Below are positions 1-5,520 of a stretch of 6,843 nt of DNA, piece by piece (the stretch's first letter is position 1; every line of letters starts with the position of its first letter). This DNA is from UASB124 sp964446935 (GTDB lineage Bacteria; Babelota; Babeliae; Babelales; RVW-14), in the NCBI GenBank assembly GCA_964446935.1, contig CAYUQI010000036.1, positions 1 to 6,843 on the forward strand. The letters are read 5' to 3'. The translations under genes were made by a program, and so were the position numbers. Below the pieces are notes generated by a model. The model was not told the DNA's origin, did not search any database, and saw only the letters and a list, made by a program, of their open reading frames with translations.

Positions 1-768
1 AACGTGAGAGTATGTGCTATCTTTTGCATTTGGTAAGGCAAAGTGTGTTATCACGTTGTATCCAAGGACTAAGCTTTGCTGTTGAATGTAATCACAACAT
101 TCTTGTGCATGCGTACATGTTTTTTGATCAAGAATATAACGACCAAGCTGCTCATTAATTTCCATGTATGCATCTTGGACGTGCTGAACATTGTTGCCAC
201 TAAAAAGTTTTTTAAACAAAGTCCACATTCCCTTTTTCTCATGTGCAAACCAATATTTAAAAACATTTAAGATATCGTTATGTGATGTATTGGTTTGGTT
301 AATGCATGTTTTGATTGATTGTTCATTGTTCGGGTGCCATTGGCCTTTGATGCTCCGTGCATTTGCAGCAAAAGATGGTGAGGTTTTGGCGAACAAATAC
401 CCAAGCACAAAGAGCTCATACAAAACGGTTGGAATAAAAACGATGTCGTACGATGAGCCGATATCTTTTTGAATCAGTTCTCGAATAACCGCTTCTTCAG
501 CCGCTGGTTGGTGAGCAAAGAGACGTTGTTGGATATCGTGTGACAGTTCACCGGAGAAGGCAAAAGCCGTATTGTTGGGCCACTGGTGTTTCATCATAAT
601 GTTATACAATGTTGTTTGTTGCTTGTTTGAAAGTGATGATGTTTGCAATGGAGCAATGGTACCGTTCGGCATAATTTTGACGATAAACAGTTCAGCCGCG
701 AGTGGCCGAAGTAACGAACATAGTATGATTAATGTTATGAGGATTCGAGGCCCTCTGTCCCTAAACAT
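1..768 (-). CDS. Secreted protein of unknown function, 3' end beyond the window
   Basis: The minus strand is open for 256 codons from an ATG at 768 down to base 1 with no stop, so the gene continues to the left. A GGAG ribosome binding site (775-778 on the plus strand reads CTCC) lies 6 nt before this ATG, which decides the start. Residues 1-25 form a type I signal peptide: a basic start (MFRDRGPR), a hydrophobic core (ILITLIILCSLL) and a likely cleavage after LAA at residue 25. Cys17 does not sit in a good lipobox, so a lipoprotein is unlikely. The exported part is mixed and soluble-looking, with several cysteines near the visible end (CTHAQECC). I do not recognise the family. The protein probably acts in the periplasm, at the cell surface or outside the cell. 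Existence as a gene is well supported by the long open frame, signal peptide and start site; function is unknown. Confidence 0.85.
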   Translation of the reverse strand, partial: MFRDRGPRILITLIILCSLLRPLAAELFIVKIMPNGTIAPLQTSSLSNKQQTTLYNIMMKHQWPNNTAFAFSGELSHDIQQRLFAHQPAAEEAVIRELIQKDIGSSYDIVFIPTVLYELFVLGYLFAKTSPSFAANARSIKGQWHPNNEQSIKTCINQTNTSHNDILNVFKYWFAHEKKGMWTLFKKLFSGNNVQHVQDAYMEINEQLGRYILDQKTCTHAQECCDYIQQQSLVLGYNVITHFALPNAKDSTYSHV

Positions 769-907
769 AGTAATCTCCATCTACAGTCCCCCCAACAGAG
801 GACGTTATTCTATAGCATAGTGAAACAAGGTATTAGTATAGGGCTTCTTGATTTGTCATGCTATATGGAACTTTGTTATGCTGATCCTGCAATGAATTTA
901 AAGCCTG

Positions 908-926
908 CCCTGAACCTTTTTCAGGG
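908..926. repeat. Short hairpin repeat, CCTGAA-type
   Basis: CCCTGAA (908-914) and TTCAGGG (920-926) form a perfect 7-bp stem around a 5-nt loop. The hairpin is closely related to the one at 965-985: both read CCTGAA, a 5-nt loop, TTCAGG. This is therefore a second copy of the same intergenic repeat unit, followed by GGTGAC where the other element has a GTCAT/ATGAC end. Confidence 0.6.
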
Positions 927-961
927 GTGACAACGCAGAAATTCTGCTACAACGATATTTT

Positions 962-1085
962 GTCATCCTGAACTTGTTTCAGGATCCATTAGATAGAGTG
1001 GATGCTGAAATAAATTCCAAGCCTTCGCGCTGGCCCGCCGTAGCCTTGGCGAAGGCAAGCCGCTTCGGCTGGCAGGCAGCATGAC
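962..1085. repeat. Composite palindromic intergenic element (MITE-like)
   Basis: A 124-nt segment is bounded by near-inverted ends: GTCATCCTG (962-970) and CAGCATGAC (1077-1085), matching at 8 of 9 positions when one is reverse-complemented. Inside are a perfect 8-bp hairpin (ATCCTGAA 965-972, TTCAGGAT 978-985), a second 8-bp inverted repeat (GCCTTCGC 1021-1028, GCGAAGGC 1049-1056) and a small stem (AGCCG 1058-1062, CGGCT 1066-1070). From memory, repeats of this CCTGAACTTGTTTCAGG type are dispersed between genes in several bacterial groups. No transposase is encoded, so if mobile it would need one supplied from elsewhere. A folded RNA role or a transcription stop is an alternative. Confidence 0.65.
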
Positions 1086-1152
1086 AAAAACGGAAGCGAC
1101 CTATTTATAGGTGTTGCCGATGGCTTGCCTCAAGTTGTTAGTGCATTTCAGA

Positions 1153-1169
1153 ATCAATGATTCATTGAT
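1153..1169. repeat. 17-nt near-perfect palindrome
   Basis: ATCAATGA (1153-1160) and TCATTGAT (1162-1169) are exact reverse complements around a single central T. The geometry fits a dimeric regulator's operator, or a very short hairpin. TCATTGAT recurs at 2266-2273 in the other intergenic region, again next to an inverted partner. Whether it regulates either flanking gene is unknown. Confidence 0.5.
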
Positions 1170-1217
1170 AACTCCTCTCAGTCTCCCCCAAACCCCTCGT
1201 TTTCGCAACCGGGTATC

Positions 1218-1256
1218 GTCAAAAAGGCCTTTACTAGTGGCTTTTTGTCATTTTTT
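1218..1256 (+). terminator. Possible rho-independent terminator
   Basis: CAAAAAGGCC (1220-1229) can pair with GGCTTTTTG (1239-1247) if one G is bulged, and a run of six T follows at 1251-1256. The stem is AT-rich and the T-run is a few bases from its foot, so this is a modest candidate. No plus-strand gene is seen directly upstream, which makes its role unclear. It may stop stray transcription before the gene at 1432 or be a remnant of a lost gene. Confidence 0.35.
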
Positions 1257-1289
1257 ACCCACAACCCCTTGGCGCCTCCTTTAATAAGT

Positions 1290-1422
1290 TTCTTTTTGTA
1301 AATGACTGCTAAAAATACCCCCATCCCCTTTTGTTAACGGCCATCAGATCGGGCATACTGGTGGCAGTAGTGGGCATACTCTTTGTAGATGGTACAAGCC
1401 AGGTTTTTAAAGTAGATGGAGG
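1290..1422 (+). repeat. Leader module, copy 1 (upstream of gene at 1432)
   Basis: This segment aligns with 2375-2479. The best-conserved core is GGCCATCAGATCGGGCA at 1339-1355, matching the second copy at 16 of 17 positions, and similarity extends on both sides. It ends with a GGTTYTTAAA stretch and a GGAGG ribosome binding site (1418-1422) that serves the gene at 1432. In the frame through GCC at 1340 it is open from an in-frame stop near 1310 to a TAA at 1430-1432 that overlaps the next ATG. It may be a shared promoter or leader, or a decayed gene fragment; see copy 2. Confidence 0.55.
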
Positions 1423-1431
1423 CTGTTTTTA

Positions 1432-2184
1432 ATGAAAAGAATTATCATTAATTTTTTTACTAGGGATACAAAGGTAGCAAGGTTTTTTTTGGCGTCTTTG
1501 ATTATATATCTTCTGTTAAATTTTCTACCACATATAGCTTCTGATTCTGTTAGGGCATCATTGAGTTGGAAGTCTTTAATCAAAATCTGCTATGGCATAG
1601 TCAAGGAGCTTTGTGCAGCGTTAACGACAAGTACCTTCTTTTACATGGTTTTTGAAACATGGCAAGAGTCTTCAAAAATTAAAAATGAATTAAATTATAT
1701 CATTTATGTATATAAACAAATGAAGTACGACGTTTTAGAGGAAATGATATCATTTGAACGTAATTATCGCAGCCCAAAAGATATGGATGCTTTGATTGAA
1801 AAAATTTATCTTAATCCAAAAGAGGCACGAGAATACTTAAATCTAGATAAATTCAATAGCATAGTATCTGGTTTAGATGAGCAATCATTACGTACGGTTG
1901 GTCGGGATCTTCAGTTCTTTTTGGATTCAATGCATAATTTGAATTATGAGTTTATTCGGAAAGGGACCCCTTTATTACAACAAATTTTTGTTCGGATTAA
2001 AAATTTGCAAGCACAAATAGAAGAACGAGTGGAGACTGGTGCAATAAATCTGATGTGGACTGAAAATTATGTACCCCAAAGTAATCATCCTCTTTATGAG
2101 CTGTTTTGTTGGGGTACTGATGATAAAGACCCAATTCATGAAGGATTGTTAAAAGTTTTGGGAAAATATAATCAGAATAGCTAA
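1432..2184 (+). CDS. Two-pass membrane protein of unknown function
   Basis: The gene encodes 250 residues. GGAGG at 1418-1422, 9 nt before the ATG, supports the start. Two hydrophobic segments are clear: residues about 18-36 (FFLASLIIYLLLNFLPHIA) and about 52-74 (ICYGIVKELC to YMVF). The remaining 175 or so residues are polar and mostly helical in character, beginning with charged stretches (EMISFERNYR, then LIEKIYLNPKEAREYL). With a basic N-terminus (MKR) the likely layout is both ends in the cytoplasm with a short loop outside. I do not recognise the family and see no catalytic motif. It stands alone, preceded by a leader module also found before the ankyrin array, and is followed 14 nt after its stop by a fragment resembling the start of def. 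It could be a membrane partner or effector in an accessory system, but nothing visible proves that. Confidence 0.8.
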   Translation: MKRIIINFFTRDTKVARFFLASLIIYLLLNFLPHIASDSVRASLSWKSLIKICYGIVKELCAALTTSTFFYMVFETWQESSKIKNELNYIIYVYKQMKYDVLEEMISFERNYRSPKDMDALIEKIYLNPKEAREYLNLDKFNSIVSGLDEQSLRTVGRDLQFFLDSMHNLNYEFIRKGTPLLQQIFVRIKNLQAQIEERVETGAINLMWTENYVPQSNHPLYELFCWGTDDKDPIHEGLLKVLGKYNQNS

Positions 2185-2249
2185 AGGAAGGCCATCCCAT
2201 GCCGAACCCCAAAATTATCTCCTCGGGTAGCTTCGATGTTTCAATTTAA
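2185..2249 (+). pseudogene. Broken copy of the 5' end of peptide deformylase
   Basis: An AAGGAAGG ribosome-binding-like stretch and an ATG at 2199 open a 16-codon frame reading MPNPKIISSGSFDVSI, then TAA at 2247. The intact deformylase at 6283 begins MPTPKILLLGDPRLYEIS. MP.PKI and the Gly align directly. If three codons are dropped from the copy, FDVS lines up with YEIS, and most of those codons differ at only one base. The DNA match includes CCCATGCCGA and the following C/A-rich stretch, and reaches back into the ribosome binding site. The simplest reading is a duplicated and decayed start of def. A short genuine peptide, or chance similarity in a low-complexity stretch, is the alternative. 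Confidence 0.5.
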
Positions 2250-2298
2250 TGAAACGTTGAACCCTTCATTGATCTTGTTTTATCAATCAGTCAATGAA
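2249..2298. repeat. Cluster of overlapping inverted repeats
   Basis: TTCATTGA (2265-2272) is the exact reverse complement of TCAATGAA (2291-2298). Nested inside, ATTGAT (2268-2273) can instead pair with ATCAAT (2282-2287). AATGAA at 2249-2254 can also pair with TTCATT. The competing pairings could form alternative RNA folds. The TCATTGAT word is shared with the palindrome at 1153-1169. Function unknown. Confidence 0.4.
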
Positions 2299-2374
2299 AC
2301 CCAATATAAATAAAAATAGCAATAACAAACACAGTAAAATACTGCTCTTTAATGTATTTCGCGAAAGAAGCGGT

Positions 2375-2479
2375 TACTCTTTGTAATTAGCTTAAGAATC
2401 GCTATAACCCCTTTGTAAAAGGCCATCAAATCGGGCAAGCTAGAGGAAGTAGATGAATGGTTCTTAAAATATCGGGAGG
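2375..2479 (+). repeat. Leader module, copy 2, with an ankyrin-like frame
   Basis: This copy matches 1290-1422, with the core GGCCATCAAATCGGGCA at 2421-2437 and a GGGAGG at 2474-2479. Unlike copy 1, no start codon follows that ribosome-binding-like site at the right distance. In the frame through GCC at 2422 it reads KAIKSGKLEEVDEW and continues to a TAA at 2503, with no start codon before it. KAI.SG..EEV resembles KAIMTGTSDEI in the two ankyrin proteins downstream, so the module may be a fragment of a lost paralogue. A shared promoter or leader is the other possibility. Confidence 0.5.
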
Positions 2480-2545
2480 TTATCAATAAAAAAGAACAAT
2501 CTTAAAGTAGGTTAAAAGTATTTTTAATAATTGGAGGTTTTAATC

Positions 2546-3364
2546 ATGAATATACGTTTTATTATTCCAAGTATTCTTTTTCTCAATCTTATCTCTTCGG
2601 TAGCATCACCAATCAATGCGCAACAAGAAGCGATTCTCAATGCAATCAAAAATAATTCAGGGGATAGCATTAAACAAGCACTTATGGATGTTGTCAAACA
2701 AGGCAAAGATGTCAAATCACCTGAATTGATTTTGTTAAAAGCAATAATGACAGGTACATCAGATGAAATTAAGAAAGCTGTTCAGCCATTGATTAATGAA
2801 GGCAAAAACAATATATCGCCAGTTACATGGGCCGTATTGCTTAACAAACCTGAGGCTGTAAAGGTTTTATTGGATTGCGGCACTGCTGTAGACGTTTTTC
2901 TCGCACAATATGTTGCAAAATCTGGAGATCTCAAAACAGCTCTGTTATTTGCAAAAAACAGTATTGATATCTCATCGCATATGGATGCGTACATGAATTT
3001 GGCCATAGGTTATCAAGATTTACAACCTTCAGATGTTAACGTTGCTTTTGAATTAATTCAGGAGCTCATAAAACGTGGATATGACGTTAATAAGATATGG
3101 AGTGTTGGACTCATGCCTCATGAGAATCTAATAAATCTTATGATCAAAAATGGCGCAAATCCAAATTTTGTTATAAATGAAACAACCACCCCATTAATAC
3201 GAGCCATCGAATCCAACGATGAACGTGCAATTAAAGCATTATTGGCTGTTGGCGCAAATGTAAATCCCAAAGTAGATAAATCGCGCTTGCCGCTTGCTTT
3301 AGCTATACAAAGAGGACAATCATCAATAGTAGCGCTTCTTCTTGAACATGATGCAACGCTATAA
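2546..3364 (+). CDS. Exported ankyrin-repeat protein, paralogue 1
   Basis: The gene encodes 272 residues from the ATG at 2546, chosen because GGAGG (2533-2537) lies 8 nt upstream; a TTG at 2531 in the same frame overlaps that site and is not a credible start. Residues 1-25 are a signal peptide (MNIRFIIPSILFLNLISS core, probable cleavage after INA before QQ). The mature protein is helical with degenerate ankyrin units. The clearest are at about 91-116 (SPVTWAVLL, then VKVLLDCG), 214-240 (TTPLIRAIES, then IKALLAVGANVN) and 247-272 (LPLALAIQRG, then IVALLLEH). Ankyrin repeats bind proteins, so a role outside the cytoplasm, or in a host if it is secreted further, is plausible but inferred. It is a tandem paralogue of the gene at 3470, with residues 26-131 about two-thirds identical without gaps. 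No enzyme motif is seen. A strong hairpin follows the gene. Confidence 0.9.
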   Translation: MNIRFIIPSILFLNLISSVASPINAQQEAILNAIKNNSGDSIKQALMDVVKQGKDVKSPELILLKAIMTGTSDEIKKAVQPLINEGKNNISPVTWAVLLNKPEAVKVLLDCGTAVDVFLAQYVAKSGDLKTALLFAKNSIDISSHMDAYMNLAIGYQDLQPSDVNVAFELIQELIKRGYDVNKIWSVGLMPHENLINLMIKNGANPNFVINETTTPLIRAIESNDERAIKALLAVGANVNPKVDKSRLPLALAIQRGQSSIVALLLEHDATL

Positions 3365-3376
3365 GCATTAAATAAC

Positions 3377-3427
3377 AATCTTTGGCAATCGGCTTGTCTG
3401 AAAACGAGTAGCTGATTGCCAAAGATT
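3377..3427 (+). terminator. Strong hairpin after first ankyrin gene
   Basis: AATCTTTGGCAATC (3377-3390) is exactly complementary to GATTGCCAAAGATT (3414-3427). The stem extends inward through one G-T pair and GCT/AGC to 18 bp, leaving a 15-nt loop. Four T lie at 3426-3429, partly inside the stem. It sits 12 nt after the stop of the first ankyrin gene and about 40 nt before the start of the second. It is probably a terminator or attenuator, or a 3' stabilising structure that makes expression of the two paralogues unequal. Confidence 0.7.
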
Positions 3428-3469
3428 TTCTAATGAATCAAATTTTTAAATCATCAAGGAGCTTTAATC

Positions 3470-4390
3470 ATGAGTATACGTTTTATTTGTACGAGTATTC
3501 TTTGTATCAATCTTATCTCTTCTTTCGCATTGCCGGTAAATACACAACAAAACCTCCTTCTTAATGCAATCAACAATAATTCAGGAGATGGCGTTCAACA
3601 AGTACTCATGGACGTTGTTAAGCAAGGCAAAGATAGCAAATCGCCTGAAAGCATCTTGTTAAAAGCAATAATGACCGGAACTGCAGAGGAAATTAAACAA
3701 GCTGTACAGCCGATTCTTAACCAGGGAAAAAACAACATGTCGCCAATTATGTGGGCTGTATTACTTAAAAAACCCAATGCAATAGAAGTTCTTTTGGAGT
3801 GTGGAGTTAAGGTTGATGCGTCTGTTGTTCAATATGCAGCCAAAAGGGAGGATCTAAAAACGCTACTATTGATTGTAAAAAGTGGTGCAGATATTGCTGC
3901 TTACATGAACGAATACATGTATTTAGCATTTAATAATTTAGGTTCAGTTGAAAATAAAAAAATTGCAGCCGAGATGTTTAATGAGCTTATAGCACGTGGT
4001 TTCGATATCAACAAACTATGGTGTTTTCGTGCTTGGAATAAATATGAAGTAGGGATATGGCATTCAGTTCATAAGGATATTCTCCGCGACCTTTTGCCGC
4101 GTGGAATTAACGTAAATCATGTATTTGAAAACAAATCATGGCCTGGCTCTTCCTGGACCCCTTTGGTTGTAGCAATCATAAATGGTGACATAGAAGCAGT
4201 TAAATTTTTATTAGACGCTGGCGCGGAGATCAATAAAAAAGCTAACCCTTATGTAAATCATCCACAGTATATCCAAGGTTTCAATACTCCACTTTGCTTT
4301 GCCATAAATGCTGACAACATGAATGGTGGTGAAAAGAAAAAAGATGAAATTATCGCTCTTTTGTTGGAACATGGGGCAGGTCTACAATAA
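3470..4390 (+). CDS. Exported ankyrin-repeat protein, paralogue 2
   Basis: The gene encodes 306 residues from the ATG at 3470, with AAGGAG (3456-3461) 8 nt upstream. An N-terminal signal peptide (MSIRFICTSILCINLISSFA) is present, with cleavage after SFA at residue 20 or a few residues later. Ankyrin-type units are visible at about 91-116 (SPIMWAVLL, then IEVLLECG), 118-146 (VVQYAAKREDLKTLLLIVKSGADI) only in part, then around WTPLVVAIINGDIEAVKFLL and near the end, NTPLCFAINADN followed by IIALLLEHGAG. The first 130 residues match the gene at 2546 closely. The C-terminal half is longer by about 30 residues and much more diverged, with an added stretch around CFRAWNKYEVGIW and a spacer before the last repeat. 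This is a gene duplication in which the binding part has changed. Location is predicted as periplasmic or secreted. Partner unknown. Confidence 0.9.
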   Translation: MSIRFICTSILCINLISSFALPVNTQQNLLLNAINNNSGDGVQQVLMDVVKQGKDSKSPESILLKAIMTGTAEEIKQAVQPILNQGKNNMSPIMWAVLLKKPNAIEVLLECGVKVDASVVQYAAKREDLKTLLLIVKSGADIAAYMNEYMYLAFNNLGSVENKKIAAEMFNELIARGFDINKLWCFRAWNKYEVGIWHSVHKDILRDLLPRGINVNHVFENKSWPGSSWTPLVVAIINGDIEAVKFLLDAGAEINKKANPYVNHPQYIQGFNTPLCFAINADNMNGGEKKKDEIIALLLEHGAGLQ

Positions 4391-4402
4391 AATTCATTTC
4401 TG

Positions 4403-4442
4403 AGTAGTTAGCGTTGTTGAATAGTGAATGGCGCTAACTACT
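4403..4442 (+). terminator. Hairpin after second ankyrin gene
   Basis: AGTAGTTAGCG (4403-4413) and CGCTAACTACT (4432-4442) are exact reverse complements, giving an 11-bp stem with an 18-nt loop. It begins 12 nt after the second ankyrin stop codon, the same distance as the hairpin after the first paralogue, but its sequence is unrelated. No T-run follows, so it may be an RNA-stabilising structure or weak attenuator rather than a classical terminator. Confidence 0.5.
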
Positions 4443-4494
4443 GATGCCCTGAATTAGATGAAAAAATCTTAACTAAAATTTTTGGAGGTTATTT

Positions 4495-4974
4495 ATGAAC
4501 AATCGCGGTTTTAAAATTAGCATTCTTTTCGTTAATCTTATTTTATTCCTTTCAAGTTTTACTGTTAATGCACAAGCGCCTGGTCCTGTTTTATATTTTA
4601 ACGATGCGGCTCTCTGCCTCTATTCAACGAAAGGGGAATTATTTTCTTGGTCTATTGAATGCGAATACTTACTAAAGCAAATAAACGAAACCCTCAAAGA
4701 AGATTTTGACTCTGCTGAAAGACAAAATAGATTAAAAACTTTAAATCTTGAATTTAGAAAAGCCTGTCAAAAGACGAGAGATATTGCTGCAACCATCGCC
4801 AAAAGTCGAGGAGCTAGTGCTGTTGTTTCTTATGAGCCTAACCACGGTCATATCTATTATGTAGATTCAGCGTATGACATTACTCGTGAAGTTATTGACA
4901 TGCTTAACAAAGAATACACCAACAAAAGACAAATATCTGTAGGCGATTTGCCGCAAGATATGCTGATAATATGA
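4495..4974 (+). CDS. Skp/OmpH-like exported protein
   Basis: The gene encodes 159 residues, with GGAGG (4484-4488) 6 nt before the ATG. Residues 1-27 form a signal peptide (ISILFVNLILFLSSFTVNA, cleavage after VNA). The mature part begins with a beta-like strand (GPVLYFNDAALCL), continues with a charged helical stretch from about residue 60 to 100 (LLKQINETLKEDF and RLKTLNLEFRKACQK), and ends in VVSYEPNHGHIYYVDSAYD followed by ITREVIDMLNKEY. That C-terminal D-I-T-x-x-V-I-x-x-L-N-K pattern and the order strand, helical arm, strands match the Skp/OmpH family of periplasmic chaperones, whose usual length is about 160 residues. Known members hold unfolded outer-membrane proteins and usually sit by bamA or lpxD, which are absent here. 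The match is by pattern only. The stop codon overlaps the next start (ATGA), so translation is likely coupled to the PIN gene. Confidence 0.65.
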   Translation: MNNRGFKISILFVNLILFLSSFTVNAQAPGPVLYFNDAALCLYSTKGELFSWSIECEYLLKQINETLKEDFDSAERQNRLKTLNLEFRKACQKTRDIAATIAKSRGASAVVSYEPNHGHIYYVDSAYDITREVIDMLNKEYTNKRQISVGDLPQDMLII

Positions 4975-5384
4975 CAGCTCCATTAAAAAAATTTGTTTGG
5001 GACGCGTCAGCCTTGGTTGCATTAACAGGATCAAACGAGCAAAACCATTACGATTGTTATGGGTTTTGGAAAGATAATGAAAAACATATTCATATATTTT
5101 CAGCCACAGCATGGATGGAGTATCAAGCTGTTTTATCTAAAAAAAACCGTCAGCTGAGAGAATTGTATGTTCTTGATGGCAAAAACATTGTTTATGATAT
5201 TACGCATGATTTTGTAAGCAGAGTTAACTCTCAAGGATTACATTTAAAATTTAGTGCACTACGAGGTATGGATTTAATTTATGCATGTATTGCGTTTTTA
5301 GAGAACGCATCACTTGTGACCTTAGATAAAGATTTTAAAAAAATCCAAGGCATTGAGTTAATATATCCCAACGAAAAATATTGA
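4971..5384 (+). CDS. PIN-domain nuclease, VapC-like
   Basis: The gene encodes 137 residues, the usual size of a single PIN domain. The acidic residues expected for the metal site are in place: Asp11 in FVWDASALVAL, Glu50 in WMEYQAVL, Asp101 in GMDLIYACIAF and Asp119 in LVTLDKDF. PIN proteins of the VapC type are Mg-dependent RNases that cut tRNA, rRNA or mRNA. The short length, lack of a signal peptide and four acidic positions fit that group well. VapC toxins normally follow a small DNA-binding antitoxin gene, but here the overlapping upstream gene (ATGA, 4-nt overlap) encodes an exported Skp-like protein and no antitoxin-like frame is seen nearby. Translation probably depends on ribosomes finishing the upstream gene, since no good ribosome binding site of its own is evident. 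It could be an orphan toxin, a housekeeping RNase or part of an unrecognised system. Confidence 0.8.
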   Translation: MTAPLKKFVWDASALVALTGSNEQNHYDCYGFWKDNEKHIHIFSATAWMEYQAVLSKKNRQLRELYVLDGKNIVYDITHDFVSRVNSQGLHLKFSALRGMDLIYACIAFLENASLVTLDKDFKKIQGIELIYPNEKY

Positions 5385-5520
5385 TGAGTAACCCGAATGG
5401 TTCACAATATTAAGAATCACTTTTTGTTCTGTTCATTGTCGTTGTGTAGCAAGGTTTAAAGTAAGGCGCGATGTTTTGCGCTATCCTTGGGCTTGTAATA
5501 TAAATAGGAATAATGGTTAT

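Larger units (their letters stand above)
769..1431. other. Gene-poor intergenic region rich in palindromic repeats
   Basis: This 663-nt stretch separates the divergent genes starting at 768 (minus) and 1432 (plus). No long coding frame with a ribosome binding site is seen. It must carry the promoters of both flanking genes, but I could not find a convincing -35/-10 pair. It holds several hairpin repeats (908-926 and 962-1085), a 17-nt palindrome (1153-1169), a possible terminator (1218-1256) and a leader module shared with 2375-2479. Local GC content rises sharply around 1021-1080 compared with the AT-rich genes, as expected for an inserted repeat element. Confidence 0.7.
2185..2545. other. 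Intergenic region between the membrane protein and ankyrin genes
   Basis: This 361-nt stretch holds, in order, the def-like fragment (2185-2249), a cluster of inverted repeats (2249-2298), an A/T-rich stretch with no clear gene, and the second leader module (2375-2479). A TATAAAT near 2304 could be a -10 box, but no good -35 lies at the right distance. The final 66 nt carry the ribosome binding site of the first ankyrin gene. Confidence 0.6.

Noticed and set aside
76..820. Plus-strand open frames inside the left-edge region
   Set aside because: They lie opposite the 256-codon minus-strand gene, lack good ribosome binding sites and have unlikely composition, so they are shadows.
2531..2545. 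TTG at 2531 as the start of the first ankyrin protein
   Set aside because: This TTG overlaps the GGAGG ribosome binding site that serves the ATG at 2546, and a start there would place five extra residues before a clean signal peptide.
5463..5490. GCGC-GCGC hairpin between the PIN and HEPN-like genes
   Set aside because: Only a 4-bp stem with an 8-nt loop and no T-run, so it is too weak to call a terminator.
5476..5520. TTG start and possible promoter before the HEPN-like gene
   Set aside because: TTGCGC (5476-5481) and TATAAA (5499-5504) have 17-nt spacing, but the transcript would begin about 10 nt before the ATG and lose the ribosome binding site. The TTG as a start adds an unremarkable 15 residues, so neither was called.
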